From the NCBI RefSeq assembly GCF_024498135.1, contig NZ_JANHOH010000001.1, positions 2,108,001 to 2,172,000 on the forward strand: DNA of 64,000 bases, given 5' to 3'. Every line of letters starts with the position of its first letter. The first letter of the stretch is position 1. Below, piece after piece: positions 17,201 to 24,517 of this stretch. A program made the translations under genes and the position numbers. The notes under the pieces are model-generated. The model was not told where the DNA came from and did no database searches. It was given only the letters and a program-made list of their open reading frames with translations. Source of the stretch: Mucilaginibacter aquariorum (GTDB lineage: Bacteria > Bacteroidota > Bacteroidia > Sphingobacteriales > Sphingobacteriaceae).

Positions 17201-17495
17201 CGCTACCTAATGATAAGGTAACATCGGTATGTTCATCTTTTTTGTAACCTACAAAAGTGGCGCTTAAAGTATAAGGGCCGCCGGGATTTATATTGGGGAT
17301 GGTATATCGGCCATCGGCATTGGTTTGCGAGCCGTAGCGCGTACCGGTGCTGTTATTTAATACAGACACTGTTACGCCGGGCATGGTAACGCCTTTGGCA
17401 TCAACAACCTTACCGCTTATAACGGCAGTTGTGATCTGCGCTTTAGTCGCAACCGTTACCAGCAGGGTTAAAATAATCAGGTAAATCTTTTTCAT
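14220..17495 (-). CDS. TonB-dependent receptor, Oar/carboxypeptidase-regulatory-like type
   Basis: The 1091-residue outer-membrane protein has a signal peptide (about 1-19), a CarboxypepD_reg-like domain (about 20-110: ISGKVVDAKGVTMPGVTVSVLN), a plug domain (about 130-250, with LTRTTPQSNNNSF and NVTLDGAINNDAIGFS) and a long beta-barrel ending in the aromatic terminal signal FGLRYAF. This architecture is typical of Bacteroidota receptors that import large or scarce ligands with energy from TonB-ExbBD. No SusD gene is present. It follows a beta-helix-like lipoprotein and a second receptor. An array of four 11-bp repeats lies 40-85 bases before its ATG, so it has its own regulated promoter. The ligand is not visible in the sequence. 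Confidence 0.9.
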   Translation of the reverse strand: MKKIYLIILTLLVTVATKAQITTAVISGKVVDAKGVTMPGVTVSVLNNSTGTRYGSQTNADGRYTIPNINPGGPYTLSATFVGYKKDEHTDVTLSLGSANYNFILTDETTALKEVRIVGNAGGTKTGASTRISQAQIRNMPSINRSLQDLTRTTPQSNNNSFQGTNYRYNNVTLDGAINNDAIGFSPSLGGQNNASGQVGSSTRTSPVSLDAIQDIQVLVAPYDIKIGNVLGGSINAVTRSGTNDVSGAIYGYGRGAFLVGPNNAPLAAGGDGSKLPNTFHDYQTGIRLGLPIIKNKLFFFTNEEIARRQDPVIRGAGTAGSEQTLSLKDAQDISKKFADAGFDAGTYNNTSIYSNSNKFFNRLDWNINDNNQLTIRNNTISSTATNLERDQQNFRFGGIDYTSHNNSTSTVAELKSRLSNNVNNSLVLGYSNVHDYRDPNSNPALPQIEITGKTPGTTIFVGTDREAAIFDMHQKTAEFTDNLTWTKGKHTFTFGTHNEFYDITYNFVNAWNGRDAFKSVADFLADAPSRIRANYNYTNNTRDYILANPSAQFKVNLLSFYGQDEIQLSDKFKLTAALRVDYAGVPNKQPLSDKTTNAPVDPNYGNTFTYTKPKDITQNYLNNVEFNPRVSFNYDINGDQSVILRGGSGLFTGRVPFAWFGYAFYNNGQTYGASDFNPPVAGGPSVVKAPVNGGAASAADRGDNITNAAGKTQVDLIDNKFKMPQVWRSSLAVDYTTPDQWKFTLEGIYTKVIHDLEFQQVNTVDQVTYYPYDTQHQQPIFINQKINPLFTNAYLLSNTNQGYRYSATAQVAKNTQFGPTSALNVTVAYTYGHSKDVTNGIRNSMESNWQLNQALNPNNPGLANSNFDIRNRIVSTVNFRHDWDVAQNYTANFSFFFSGQSGNPYTYGFYPSAIDGTGQQLSLAYIPKRGETVNFFSDIAATPTTPAQTAVQQAAAFDGFIDKSKYLSSRRGDFTQRNAAFTPWNNQLDFRFAQDFKFGGGKHKQVITFTYDIINLTNLLNKKWGQYYFSANTFNSTANIGLTPVKASTPTFPNAATTYPKYTFADPGLPYSVDLFASRWQMQFGLRYAF

Positions 17496-17517
17496 TATTG
17501 AAGGATTTTATTTCCTC

Positions 17518-17579
17518 CAAAAGTGCCGGGACTGTGTTAAGCACCTGTTAAGCAAGAATTAGAATGAGATTAGAATGAG
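17518..17579 (-). promoter_or_regulatory. Receptor promoter: -7-like box plus four 11-bp direct repeats
   Basis: Read on the plus strand, four units start with RTTA at 17536, 17547, 17558 and 17569: GTTAAGCACCT, GTTAAGCAAGA, ATTAGAATGAG, ATTAGAATGAG. The last two are identical, and the first seven bases of the first two match. Eleven base pairs downstream (minus-strand direction) of the nearest core is CACTTTTG (17518-17525), one base off TAnnTTTG. Tandem 11-bp repeats overlapping the -33 region are the usual layout of OmpR/PhoB-family activator sites. The other receptor promoter shows the same arrangement. Confidence 0.7.
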
Positions 17580-17626
17580 GCTTCGTATGTTAATTTAATA
17601 TTACGCAATTACTAATTATCCCAAAC

Positions 17627-17664
17627 AAAAAGAGCGGCTACCCTAATGGATAACCGCTCTTTTT
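17627..17664 (-). terminator. Terminator of the beta-helix-like lipoprotein gene
   Basis: AAAAAGAGCGG (17627-17637) and CCGCTCTTTTT (17654-17664) form a perfect 11-bp stem, with partial pairing inside. On the minus strand it is followed by a U run. It sits 18 bases after the lipoprotein stop and upstream of the next receptor's promoter, separating the two transcripts. Confidence 0.9.
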
Positions 17665-17681
17665 ATATTGTTAATTATCTA

Positions 17682-19058
17682 TTATCTGTTCCAGGAAACC
17701 CAGGTAGCTTTTGTCCAGTCGCTTGCAGGGTCAACAGCACCTAAGAAAGCAACCTTTGTAAAGAAAGCATCGCCGATAGAGCCTTCAAATTTAGCACCTG
17801 CTAAAGCTGGTGAACCAGTTTTAGGTAAAAGATTAGGTGAAGCATTGTTGAAAGGATCAGTTAAACCAATTGCAGCAGCATCAGTAAATGACTGGCTACC
17901 ATCGCGGGTTTCAACCAGCGCTTTAAAGCCGGCTGCATCTAATATAGCTGCACCAATATCATCAAGCTTATAGTTTGGACCAAAAGATGCTATCAAAGTA
18001 TTTTTAACCCCGCTTTCGCCGGTTTTATAGTAAGTTGCAGTAACCTCTTTGCCAAGTACGATACCTGCTTTTTGGCCGCCCATTACCACTGAATTGGCAA
18101 GGATGAACTTAGCGCCTCTTCTAAAACGTGCATTGTATCCATAATCTGCTGATGTACCGGCAGCATTGTTAGGGCCGATAGCAGTGAAGTTAGACATTAA
18201 AGGGAAAGTGTTTGGGGTTAACATGTAACCTTTAGCATCGGAAGTGTTATCAAACTCAAAGTTGTTTGAAATATCACCGGTTGTACCTTTATTATCTGTA
18301 AACATAGGGTCTTTAACTGATACAGCGAATTGTATTTTGCCATGGAACCCATCATCAAAATCAAAATCATCATCAGCACAGTTGTATGCAATAAGATATT
18401 TTGCATTGAACGAGCCACCGAAGAATTCGAAGGCATCATCCAAACCACGCACTATCTGAATATGATCAACAGTAGTACCGCTACCTACAGTGTACATGCT
18501 TAAACCGTTAACCTCGTCGCCTGGGTTAACCGCTTTACCTGCATACTCGATGCGTACATATTGTAATGTACCTGAATTGTCAGCATCGTTAGTGCCACCA
18601 AAAGTCTGGTGATCACCATCAACACCACCTTCAAGTACCGCATGGTTACCATTACCTGTAGCTAAACCAACTACAGCCACACCACCAAAGTCACCCGCTT
18701 TTTTCTCAGTTTCGTTTGAAGTGAAAACGATAGGCTTATCAGCAGTACCGGCTGCGTTTATTTTGCTGCCTTTGTAAATAATAAGCACGCCTGATGAATC
18801 TTTATTACTTACAATTTTAGTACCTGCATCAATAGTTAAAGTAGCATTGTTATCAACATAAACATAACCACGTAAGCGGTAAACTTTGTCAGCTGTCCAA
18901 TGAGTATCTTTTGTAATTTTACCCCTAACATCAACATTGCCACCTGTAACCGGAGGTTTTGTATCTGGAGGAAGTGGAGTTGGGCCATTTGACTTTGAGC
19001 ATGCTGATGCAAGAGCCATCAAGCCAACGATACCGAGTAAATAAATCTGCTTTTTCAT
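17682..19058 (-). CDS. Outer-surface lipoprotein with parallel beta-helix-like repeats
   Basis: The 458-residue protein has a lipoprotein signal ending in LASAC (Cys20), followed by a Pro-rich tether (SNGPTPLPPDTKPPVTGG). The body is rich in short beta strands and Asn/Gly/Asp turns: YRLRGYVYVDNNATLTIDAG, VLIIYKGSKINAAGTADKPI, and YVRIEYAGKAVNPGDEVNG, with later NCADDDFDFDDGFHGK. This is the look of a right-handed beta-helix with Asp-rich loops that may bind metal ions. I recognise it as a type found beside TonB receptors in Bacteroidota, often misannotated; a binding partner role for the flanking receptors is inference. It ends in a strong terminator. Confidence 0.75.
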   Translation of the reverse strand: MKKQIYLLGIVGLMALASACSKSNGPTPLPPDTKPPVTGGNVDVRGKITKDTHWTADKVYRLRGYVYVDNNATLTIDAGTKIVSNKDSSGVLIIYKGSKINAAGTADKPIVFTSNETEKKAGDFGGVAVVGLATGNGNHAVLEGGVDGDHQTFGGTNDADNSGTLQYVRIEYAGKAVNPGDEVNGLSMYTVGSGTTVDHIQIVRGLDDAFEFFGGSFNAKYLIAYNCADDDFDFDDGFHGKIQFAVSVKDPMFTDNKGTTGDISNNFEFDNTSDAKGYMLTPNTFPLMSNFTAIGPNNAAGTSADYGYNARFRRGAKFILANSVVMGGQKAGIVLGKEVTATYYKTGESGVKNTLIASFGPNYKLDDIGAAILDAAGFKALVETRDGSQSFTDAAAIGLTDPFNNASPNLLPKTGSPALAGAKFEGSIGDAFFTKVAFLGAVDPASDWTKATWVSWNR

Positions 19059-19106
19059 GTGTTCTTTTTCTGTCTTAGTTTATTTAGTAAATATCCCCCG
19101 GCTATG

Positions 19107-19120
19107 TTAAGTTAACTTAA
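19107..19120. promoter_or_regulatory. Perfect 14-bp palindrome upstream of the lipoprotein gene
   Basis: TTAAGTTAACTTAA reads the same on both strands and lies 49-62 bases upstream of the lipoprotein start, in the 114-base gap after the second receptor gene. It may be a dimeric repressor or activator site. No clear -7 box was found beside it. Confidence 0.35.
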
Positions 19121-19172
19121 AGCCGTCGTGATGATAACATTATGTTTACATCACCAAGGGGTTAAGAAATTA

Positions 19173-21983
19173 TTATTTGAAGCTATATTTAAATGACAGG
19201 TTGGTTGTAAAGCCATTAAACCTGTTTTGAATAATTTTATCGGTAGCAGCGCTGTAAGCAATTTTATTCACGTCGCCAATATTGTAGTACAATGCGTTGG
19301 TTTGCGCCAGTATATCCGAAAGAGTAAGCTTCAGTTCGCCATTTTTAAACAGGCGTTTGCTCACCTGGAAATCGATCACATCACGTGGTTTTTCGTAGAT
19401 ATCGGTATGCGGATCAACACCACGGAACCTTAAGCGTTCGCCAATACGGTTATACAGTACATTAAATGTAAAGCTTCCGCTTTCGGGGGCATAAAACAAA
19501 CCCGAATTGATCAGGTATGGCGATTGCCCCTGTAGCGGTGTTTTTGCTTCTTCCCTATTCCTAAACTTAACCTTTGCATTTATGTATGATGCATTTACGT
19601 AGAATGTTAAGTTTTTGAAAAGACCATTCTCGCTGATAAAGTTTAGTTTCTTCCTTAACTCTACTTCGGCACCAAAGTCTTCGGCACTTACCGCGTTATC
19701 GTACGATAACACATCATTATCAAGGTTAACCTGTTCTATAGGGTTTGTAAATTTTTTGTAGAAAGCTGATACGGATATAATTTCGCCGCTCGATGGGAAG
19801 ATCTCGTAACGCAAATCGGCATTTGAAATGGTGCTTCGTACCAGGTTTTTATTACCGCTTATGTTAAAGTTGTTTTGGTAATCAAAGTACCTAAAGTCGG
19901 CAAGCTCCCTAAACTCGGGCCTGTTAACTGATTTGTAGAAAGAGGCACGAAGATTTGATTTCTCTGTTAACGCGTATGATAAATTAGCCGAAGGCAATAT
20001 ATCTGTGTTCACGTAGTTTTGCACGGCTTTGCCGGTGGCTGCTAATTTTTGTTCGTAACGCTCTACCCTTGCACCCCAAACAAGGTGAAGTTTATCGCTA
20101 AATTTATTATCGAGCATTAAATAACCCGAGTTTAACTTAGACGTACCAACATAATCTGTTGATTGAAGATCGATCCTTGAGAATGCAATATTATTATTAG
20201 CAATGCTTTGCGGGCTAAAAACGTTCTCAATATTGGTACCGTTGGCCAGTTGTATTGATTTACCATTACCTACTATATCAACATAACCTAATGCATCTAT
20301 AGTAAAATCGCGGTCACGATAGGTATATAAACCACCTGCTTTAATTTTTTGAGGTTGGTTCAGCCATTTAAACGGATAGGTAACGTTTATTTTCCCGCTG
20401 TATATATTTTCGTTAAGGTTAGAGTACACCCGTCCAAGTATGTTTGACAGCGGGCTGTTTTCGCTTGGTAAAGATAAATACTCACCACCATCAGGCGCGG
20501 AAAATATAGTAACGATGCGCTGATCCGGCTGTTTTCTGTATGATAAACCATATGATCCGGCCCAGTCAACAATTATCTTTCTTTCGCCAATGGTATGTTG
20601 TCCTTCCAATACTGAACTTAATACCCCATTTTGTGTCACCTCACTTGAAAACCCTCTGTAATGTATTGGGTTATTAGGATCCCCGTCCCTATTTAAGGCA
20701 TTATTTGTTTGCTCGTAATCCTTACTAAAGTCGTTGTTGAACAGGTTACGGAAAACCAATTTGGTTCTACTGGTAGTGTATCCAAGGCTAAATAAACCGC
20801 CCAGGGTTTTAGTGCTCGAAAAAATATTTCTGTCGAAGCTATACAGCGGCAATTGATCTGGCGCCGAAACGTTGTACTGCGTACGGTCACCGGTGCTCTC
20901 TCTGTAGCCAGTGCTATAGTTTAATGCAAAGTTGTAGCCTAAACGCCCCTCATTTTTTAACACTTTTGAATTACCCGTAACAAACTGAAAGTTAATGTTA
21001 GGTATGGTTGTAATTGTTTTTGAACCAAATGTATTAGGGAACTGCTGAGCGATGGCTATTTTTTGGTTGTTTGTAGTACCCGAAGTATAAATAGCCTTAT
21101 TATCTGCGTATACCGGAGGCAATTTCCTTGAATCGTCACTAAAGCCTAAAAAGTCGTATTTACCGCTTGGCTGCGGATCAATAAAATCATTTTTAAATGT
21201 AGCCTTAGAGTTATAACCTATACTTAAGGTAGTTTCCATAAATTTACTATCGGGTATATCCTTAGTAATAGTATTGATGGCGCCACCGGCAAAATCACCC
21301 GGCAGATCAGGAGTCGCGGTTTTATAAACTACAATATTATCGATAAGGCTGGCAGGGATAATATCGTATGAGAATGCTTTTTTATCAGGCTCGGAACTTG
21401 GTAATACCGACCCGTTCAGCAAGTTGTTATTATACCTTTCGGCCAAACCGCGTATAACTACAAATTTACCATCCTGCACGCTGGTACCGCCTATACGTTT
21501 TAAAACGTCGCCGGTGTTACGGTCGGGCGAGCGGCGAATAATGTCGGAAGATATACCGTCAGATACCTGTATGCTATTTTTTTGACGGGCATATAATGCA
21601 CCTACCGATGCTTGCCTGTAAGTAGCTTTTATCACAACCTCATTCAAGGCTTGTGATTGGGCCTGGCCCAAGGTAACATCAAGTGGAGTATTAGCACCTG
21701 CTTTTACTTCAATATCTGATACGGTTTTGCTTTGATAGCCTATATATCTTATTAATATAGTGTATTTGCCCGGTGCAAGTCCGCTTAATACATAATGGCC
21801 ATCCGCATCGGTAGCCGAGGCTTTTGTAGTGCCCTCTATGTTAACAGTGGCACCAATTAAAGTTTCGCTATTTTTTTGGTCTATTACCTTACCTGAGATA
21901 CGGCCTGTGGTTTGTGCAAATAAATTGCCCGCAGTTAGGGTTAAAACGAATAGTGCGGTAATTGCTGATATTACTTTTTTCAC
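19173..21983 (-). CDS. TonB-dependent receptor with carboxypeptidase-regulatory-like N-terminus
   Basis: The 936-residue protein has a signal peptide (ALFVLTLTAGNLFAQ), a CarboxypepD_reg-like domain (about 25-105: RISGKVIDQKNSETLIGATV), and a plug with GGTSVQDGKFVVIRGLAERY and GDFAGGAINTITKD (about 145-240). The barrel ends in LSFKYSFK. The plug motifs resemble receptors of the IroN/FecA-like class used by Bacteroidota. The start is GTG (21983). It is the first gene of a three-gene block with the lipoprotein and the other receptor. Its promoter has a perfect TAnnTTTG box and four RTTA units at 11-bp spacing, matching the other receptor's promoter. Confidence 0.9.
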   Translation of the reverse strand: MKKVISAITALFVLTLTAGNLFAQTTGRISGKVIDQKNSETLIGATVNIEGTTKASATDADGHYVLSGLAPGKYTILIRYIGYQSKTVSDIEVKAGANTPLDVTLGQAQSQALNEVVIKATYRQASVGALYARQKNSIQVSDGISSDIIRRSPDRNTGDVLKRIGGTSVQDGKFVVIRGLAERYNNNLLNGSVLPSSEPDKKAFSYDIIPASLIDNIVVYKTATPDLPGDFAGGAINTITKDIPDSKFMETTLSIGYNSKATFKNDFIDPQPSGKYDFLGFSDDSRKLPPVYADNKAIYTSGTTNNQKIAIAQQFPNTFGSKTITTIPNINFQFVTGNSKVLKNEGRLGYNFALNYSTGYRESTGDRTQYNVSAPDQLPLYSFDRNIFSSTKTLGGLFSLGYTTSRTKLVFRNLFNNDFSKDYEQTNNALNRDGDPNNPIHYRGFSSEVTQNGVLSSVLEGQHTIGERKIIVDWAGSYGLSYRKQPDQRIVTIFSAPDGGEYLSLPSENSPLSNILGRVYSNLNENIYSGKINVTYPFKWLNQPQKIKAGGLYTYRDRDFTIDALGYVDIVGNGKSIQLANGTNIENVFSPQSIANNNIAFSRIDLQSTDYVGTSKLNSGYLMLDNKFSDKLHLVWGARVERYEQKLAATGKAVQNYVNTDILPSANLSYALTEKSNLRASFYKSVNRPEFRELADFRYFDYQNNFNISGNKNLVRSTISNADLRYEIFPSSGEIISVSAFYKKFTNPIEQVNLDNDVLSYDNAVSAEDFGAEVELRKKLNFISENGLFKNLTFYVNASYINAKVKFRNREEAKTPLQGQSPYLINSGLFYAPESGSFTFNVLYNRIGERLRFRGVDPHTDIYEKPRDVIDFQVSKRLFKNGELKLTLSDILAQTNALYYNIGDVNKIAYSAATDKIIQNRFNGFTTNLSFKYSFK

Positions 21984-22002
21984 GTGTATTAATTTAATAC
22001 CG

Positions 22003-22053
22003 CAAAACTATTACCGTGATGTTAGTTGAATGTTACTAATGCATTACCATAAC
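22003..22053 (-). promoter_or_regulatory. Receptor promoter: TAGTTTTG box with four 11-bp repeats
   Basis: The minus-strand -7 box TAGTTTTG lies at 22003-22010. On the plus strand RTTA cores occur at 22010, 22021, 22032 and 22043: ATTACCGTGAT, GTTAGTTGAAT, GTTACTAATGC, ATTACCATAAC. The first overlaps the -7 box. The other three sit at +11, +22 and +33 from its upstream edge, the same offsets as in the 17.5-kb promoter. The predicted leader is short (about 15 bases to the GTG). Confidence 0.7.
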
Positions 22054-22100
22054 AACCACTTAATATTAAGCCATTGTTAACCACCTGCCCAAACAGACTG

Positions 22101-22463
22101 TTATCCAGCTTTTTGCTTATCAGTTAAGTTATGGTCTTTTATTTCCTGCAGTTGTATTTCATAGGCACGCATACGGGCATGCAGGATATCCACCTCGGTA
22201 CGCAGCATTTGTATCTCGGTTATCAGCTTGGCCGAGTCGGGTTTGTGGATCATTTTATCGCCGGTGCCCAGTATCAGCCACTCGGGCGAGTACTTTAGCT
22301 GGAAACACAGCTTACGGATAAGGTAGTAGCTAATGTCTTGCTTTTGGTTAATAACCTTGCTAATAAAACCCTGATCAACCCCAATGGCATTGGCAAGTGC
22401 AAGCTGACCGCCATGCTCCTTCACAATAACCTTTATCCGTTTTACAACTGCTTCGTCAGACAT
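22101..22463 (-). CDS. HTH (XRE-like) transcriptional regulator with C-terminal coiled coil
   Basis: I place the start at 22463 (MSDEAVVKRIKVIVKEHGGQ); the ORF extends upstream to 22544, but that part is basic and unlike a protein N-terminus. The helix-turn-helix is GGQLALANAIGVDQGFISKVINQKQDISYYLIRKLC at about residues 15-50, the lambda-repressor-like arrangement. YSPEWLILGTGDK follows, as in many Bacteroidota phage-type regulators. The last 50 residues are helical with heptad spacing (EIQMLRTEVDILHARMRAYEI) and probably dimerise. It lies directly upstream of the receptor block on the same strand, which hints at a regulatory link, though the 11-bp operators do not look like XRE sites. Confidence 0.78.
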   Translation of the reverse strand: MSDEAVVKRIKVIVKEHGGQLALANAIGVDQGFISKVINQKQDISYYLIRKLCFQLKYSPEWLILGTGDKMIHKPDSAKLITEIQMLRTEVDILHARMRAYEIQLQEIKDHNLTDKQKAG

Positions 22464-22592
22464 GTTGCAATTATAAACATTTTTGGCAAAGTTGGCACGT
22501 TTGCTTAAAATTTGTAAAACGGGGCTGGTACATCTTCTAATCATCCCTCTGTAAATTCCCCACTACAATTCCTACTTCCAAAGCAAAACCCC

Positions 22593-22600
22593 TATCTTTG
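22593..22600 (+). promoter_or_regulatory. -7 promoter box TATCTTTG of pruA
   Basis: The octamer fits TAnnTTTG and ends 20 bases before the pruA ATG at 22620, giving a leader of about 13-15 bases. No TTG at the -33 position is evident. Confidence 0.6.
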
Positions 22601-22619
22601 CACACCAAAATAATCATCT

Positions 22620-24257
22620 ATGTTAAAAGGATTTTTTAATGTTCCTGCCCCTGTAAACGAGCCTGTATTAAATTACGGCCCGCGCAGTGCGGAACGTGCA
22701 GCGCTTAAAGCCGCTTTAACCGAAGCCCGCTCAAAACAGGTTGATATACCTATGTATATTGGCGGTAAAGAAGTTCGTACAGGTAAACTGATGGAGCTGC
22801 GCCCGCCTCATGATCATAAACACTTATTAGGCACTTTTCATTATGGCGATAAAAGCCATGTAAATGCTGCTATTGATGCTGCCCTTGCCGCTAAGGCCGA
22901 CTGGGAAAACCTGCCATGGGAGCAGCGTGCAGCCATATTTTTAAAAGCCGCCGAACTTTTGGCCGGCCCTTACCGCGCTACCATTAACGCGGCTACTATG
23001 CTTGGCCAAAGCAAAAACGCCTACCAGGCCGAGATTGATGCTGCCTGCGAGTTCATCGACTTTTTGCGCTTTAACGTGCAATACATGACCGAGATTTATC
23101 AGCAGCAGCCACCGGTATCCGGCAAAGGTGTTTGGAACCGTTTGGAGCAACGCCCGCTGGAAGGATTCGTCTTCGCCCTGACGCCATTTAACTTTACGGC
23201 TATAGCAGGCAACTTGCCGGCATCTGCCGCTATGATGGGTAACGTAGTAGTTTGGAAACCTGCCGATACACAGGTTTATGCCGCTAACGTAATTATGCAG
23301 GTGCTAATTGAAGCAGGTTTACCTGCAGGTGTTATCAACCTGATCTACGCTGATGGCCCAGAAGTTGGCGATGTGGTATTTAACCACCCTGATTTCGCAG
23401 GGATCCACTTTACAGGTTCTACCAAAGTTTTCCAGCATATATGGCAAACCATTGGTACCAACATACATAAATACAAAACCTACCCGCGTATTGTAGGCGA
23501 AACCGGTGGTAAAGATTTTGTGCTTGCCCACCCAAGTGCCAATGCAGACGCAGTTGCTGTTGCTTTATTGCGCGGCGCGTTTGAATATCAGGGACAAAAA
23601 TGTTCTGCTGCCTCACGTGCTTACATCCCTGCAAGCTTATGGCCTGCGGTAAAAGAGCACATGGTGCGCGAAATGGCCACTTTTAAAATGGGCCCGGTAG
23701 AAGATTTTGAGAACTTTATTAATGCCGTTATCAGCGAGGTATCGTTTGATAAACTGGCTAAATATATTGATGCCGCTAAAGCGGATGACAGCGTAGAGAT
23801 TGTTGCCGGTGGTAACTACGATAAAACCAAGGGCTGGTTTGTTGAGCCTACCGTTTTAAAAGTGAACGACCCATACTATGTTACCATGTGCGAAGAGCTG
23901 TTTGGACCGGTATTAACAGTTTACGTTTACGAAGACAGCGAGTGGGATAAGATCCTGGATATTGTAGATAAAACATCTATCTACGCATTAACAGGCGCTA
24001 TCCTATCGCAAGACCGTTATGCCATTGCCGAGGCTACTACCCGCCTGCGCAATGCTGCCGGTAACTTCTACATAAACGATAAGCCAACCGGTGCCGTTGT
24101 AGGCCAGCAGCCATTTGGTGGCGCGCGCGGTTCTGGTACTAACGATAAAGCCGGTTCAATGATCAACTTGCTGCGTTGGGTATCACCACGTACCATCAAA
24201 GAAACCTTTGATTCACCTAAGGATTACAGGTATCCGTTTTTACAGAAAGAGGTTTAA
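22620..24257 (+). CDS. pruA: L-glutamate gamma-semialdehyde dehydrogenase (1-pyrroline-5-carboxylate dehydrogenase)
   Basis: This 545-residue NAD-dependent enzyme oxidises glutamate semialdehyde to glutamate, the second step of proline breakdown. The aldehyde dehydrogenase core shows LTPFNFTAIAGNLPASAAMM (cofactor), HFTGSTKVFQ, the general base region VGETGGKDFV and the catalytic Cys in YQGQKCSAASRAY. The N-terminal FFNVPAPVNEPVLNYGPRS and the C-terminal PFGGARGSGTNDKAGS are diagnostic of the eukaryote-like P5C dehydrogenase group. Proline dehydrogenase is not in the window, so catalysis is split between loci. A 19-bp perfect hairpin terminates it. Confidence 0.95.
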   Translation: MLKGFFNVPAPVNEPVLNYGPRSAERAALKAALTEARSKQVDIPMYIGGKEVRTGKLMELRPPHDHKHLLGTFHYGDKSHVNAAIDAALAAKADWENLPWEQRAAIFLKAAELLAGPYRATINAATMLGQSKNAYQAEIDAACEFIDFLRFNVQYMTEIYQQQPPVSGKGVWNRLEQRPLEGFVFALTPFNFTAIAGNLPASAAMMGNVVVWKPADTQVYAANVIMQVLIEAGLPAGVINLIYADGPEVGDVVFNHPDFAGIHFTGSTKVFQHIWQTIGTNIHKYKTYPRIVGETGGKDFVLAHPSANADAVAVALLRGAFEYQGQKCSAASRAYIPASLWPAVKEHMVREMATFKMGPVEDFENFINAVISEVSFDKLAKYIDAAKADDSVEIVAGGNYDKTKGWFVEPTVLKVNDPYYVTMCEELFGPVLTVYVYEDSEWDKILDIVDKTSIYALTGAILSQDRYAIAEATTRLRNAAGNFYINDKPTGAVVGQQPFGGARGSGTNDKAGSMINLLRWVSPRTIKETFDSPKDYRYPFLQKEV

Positions 24258-24316
24258 GCTTCTTTTGGGATTCAAGAGGTTAGAATCAAGAGTCAGGACA
24301 GAAGAAATACTTGTAT

Positions 24317-24356
24317 AAAGCAAAGAGCCGGAATAAATATTCCGGCTCTTTGCTTT
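24317..24356. terminator. Perfect 19-bp hairpin, pruA terminator
   Basis: Positions 24317-24335 pair without mismatch with 24338-24356 around a 2-base centre; the stem contains AGAGCCGG and ends in AAAG/CTTT. It lies 60 bases after pruA and 160 bases beyond the convergent carbonic anhydrase stop, and could serve both strands. Its length is unusual for a simple terminator. Confidence 0.8.
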
Positions 24357-24380
24357 ACCAATTTGTAATTTTTATCAACT

Positions 24381-24408
24381 TGTCATTCTGAACGTAGTGA
24401 AGAATCTA
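24381..24408. repeat. REP-like half element (TGTCATTCTGAA type)
   Basis: TGTCATTCTGAACGTAGTGA continues as AGAATCT. It aligns with the left half of the element at 50655-50714 (TGTCAGTCTGAAATTGTCGA). From memory, sequences of this kind are scattered in intergenic DNA of many Bacteroidota. No complementary right half is present here. Confidence 0.5.
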
Positions 24409-24517
24409 GTATCGAACTATGCAAACGAACATGCAGGCAGGAAAATAGATCAGAAGGCCCTGCGGAGACATGAAAATGTCTTATGTCTTGATTCTTAACT
24501 CTTGACTCTTTTTGATT

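Noticed and set aside
19059..19172. Full 11-bp operator before the lipoprotein gene
   Set aside because: RTTA-like cores at 19139, 19150 (degenerate), 19161 and 19172 are roughly in phase, but no TAnnTTTG box lies at the expected offset and the last core is inside the upstream gene's end.
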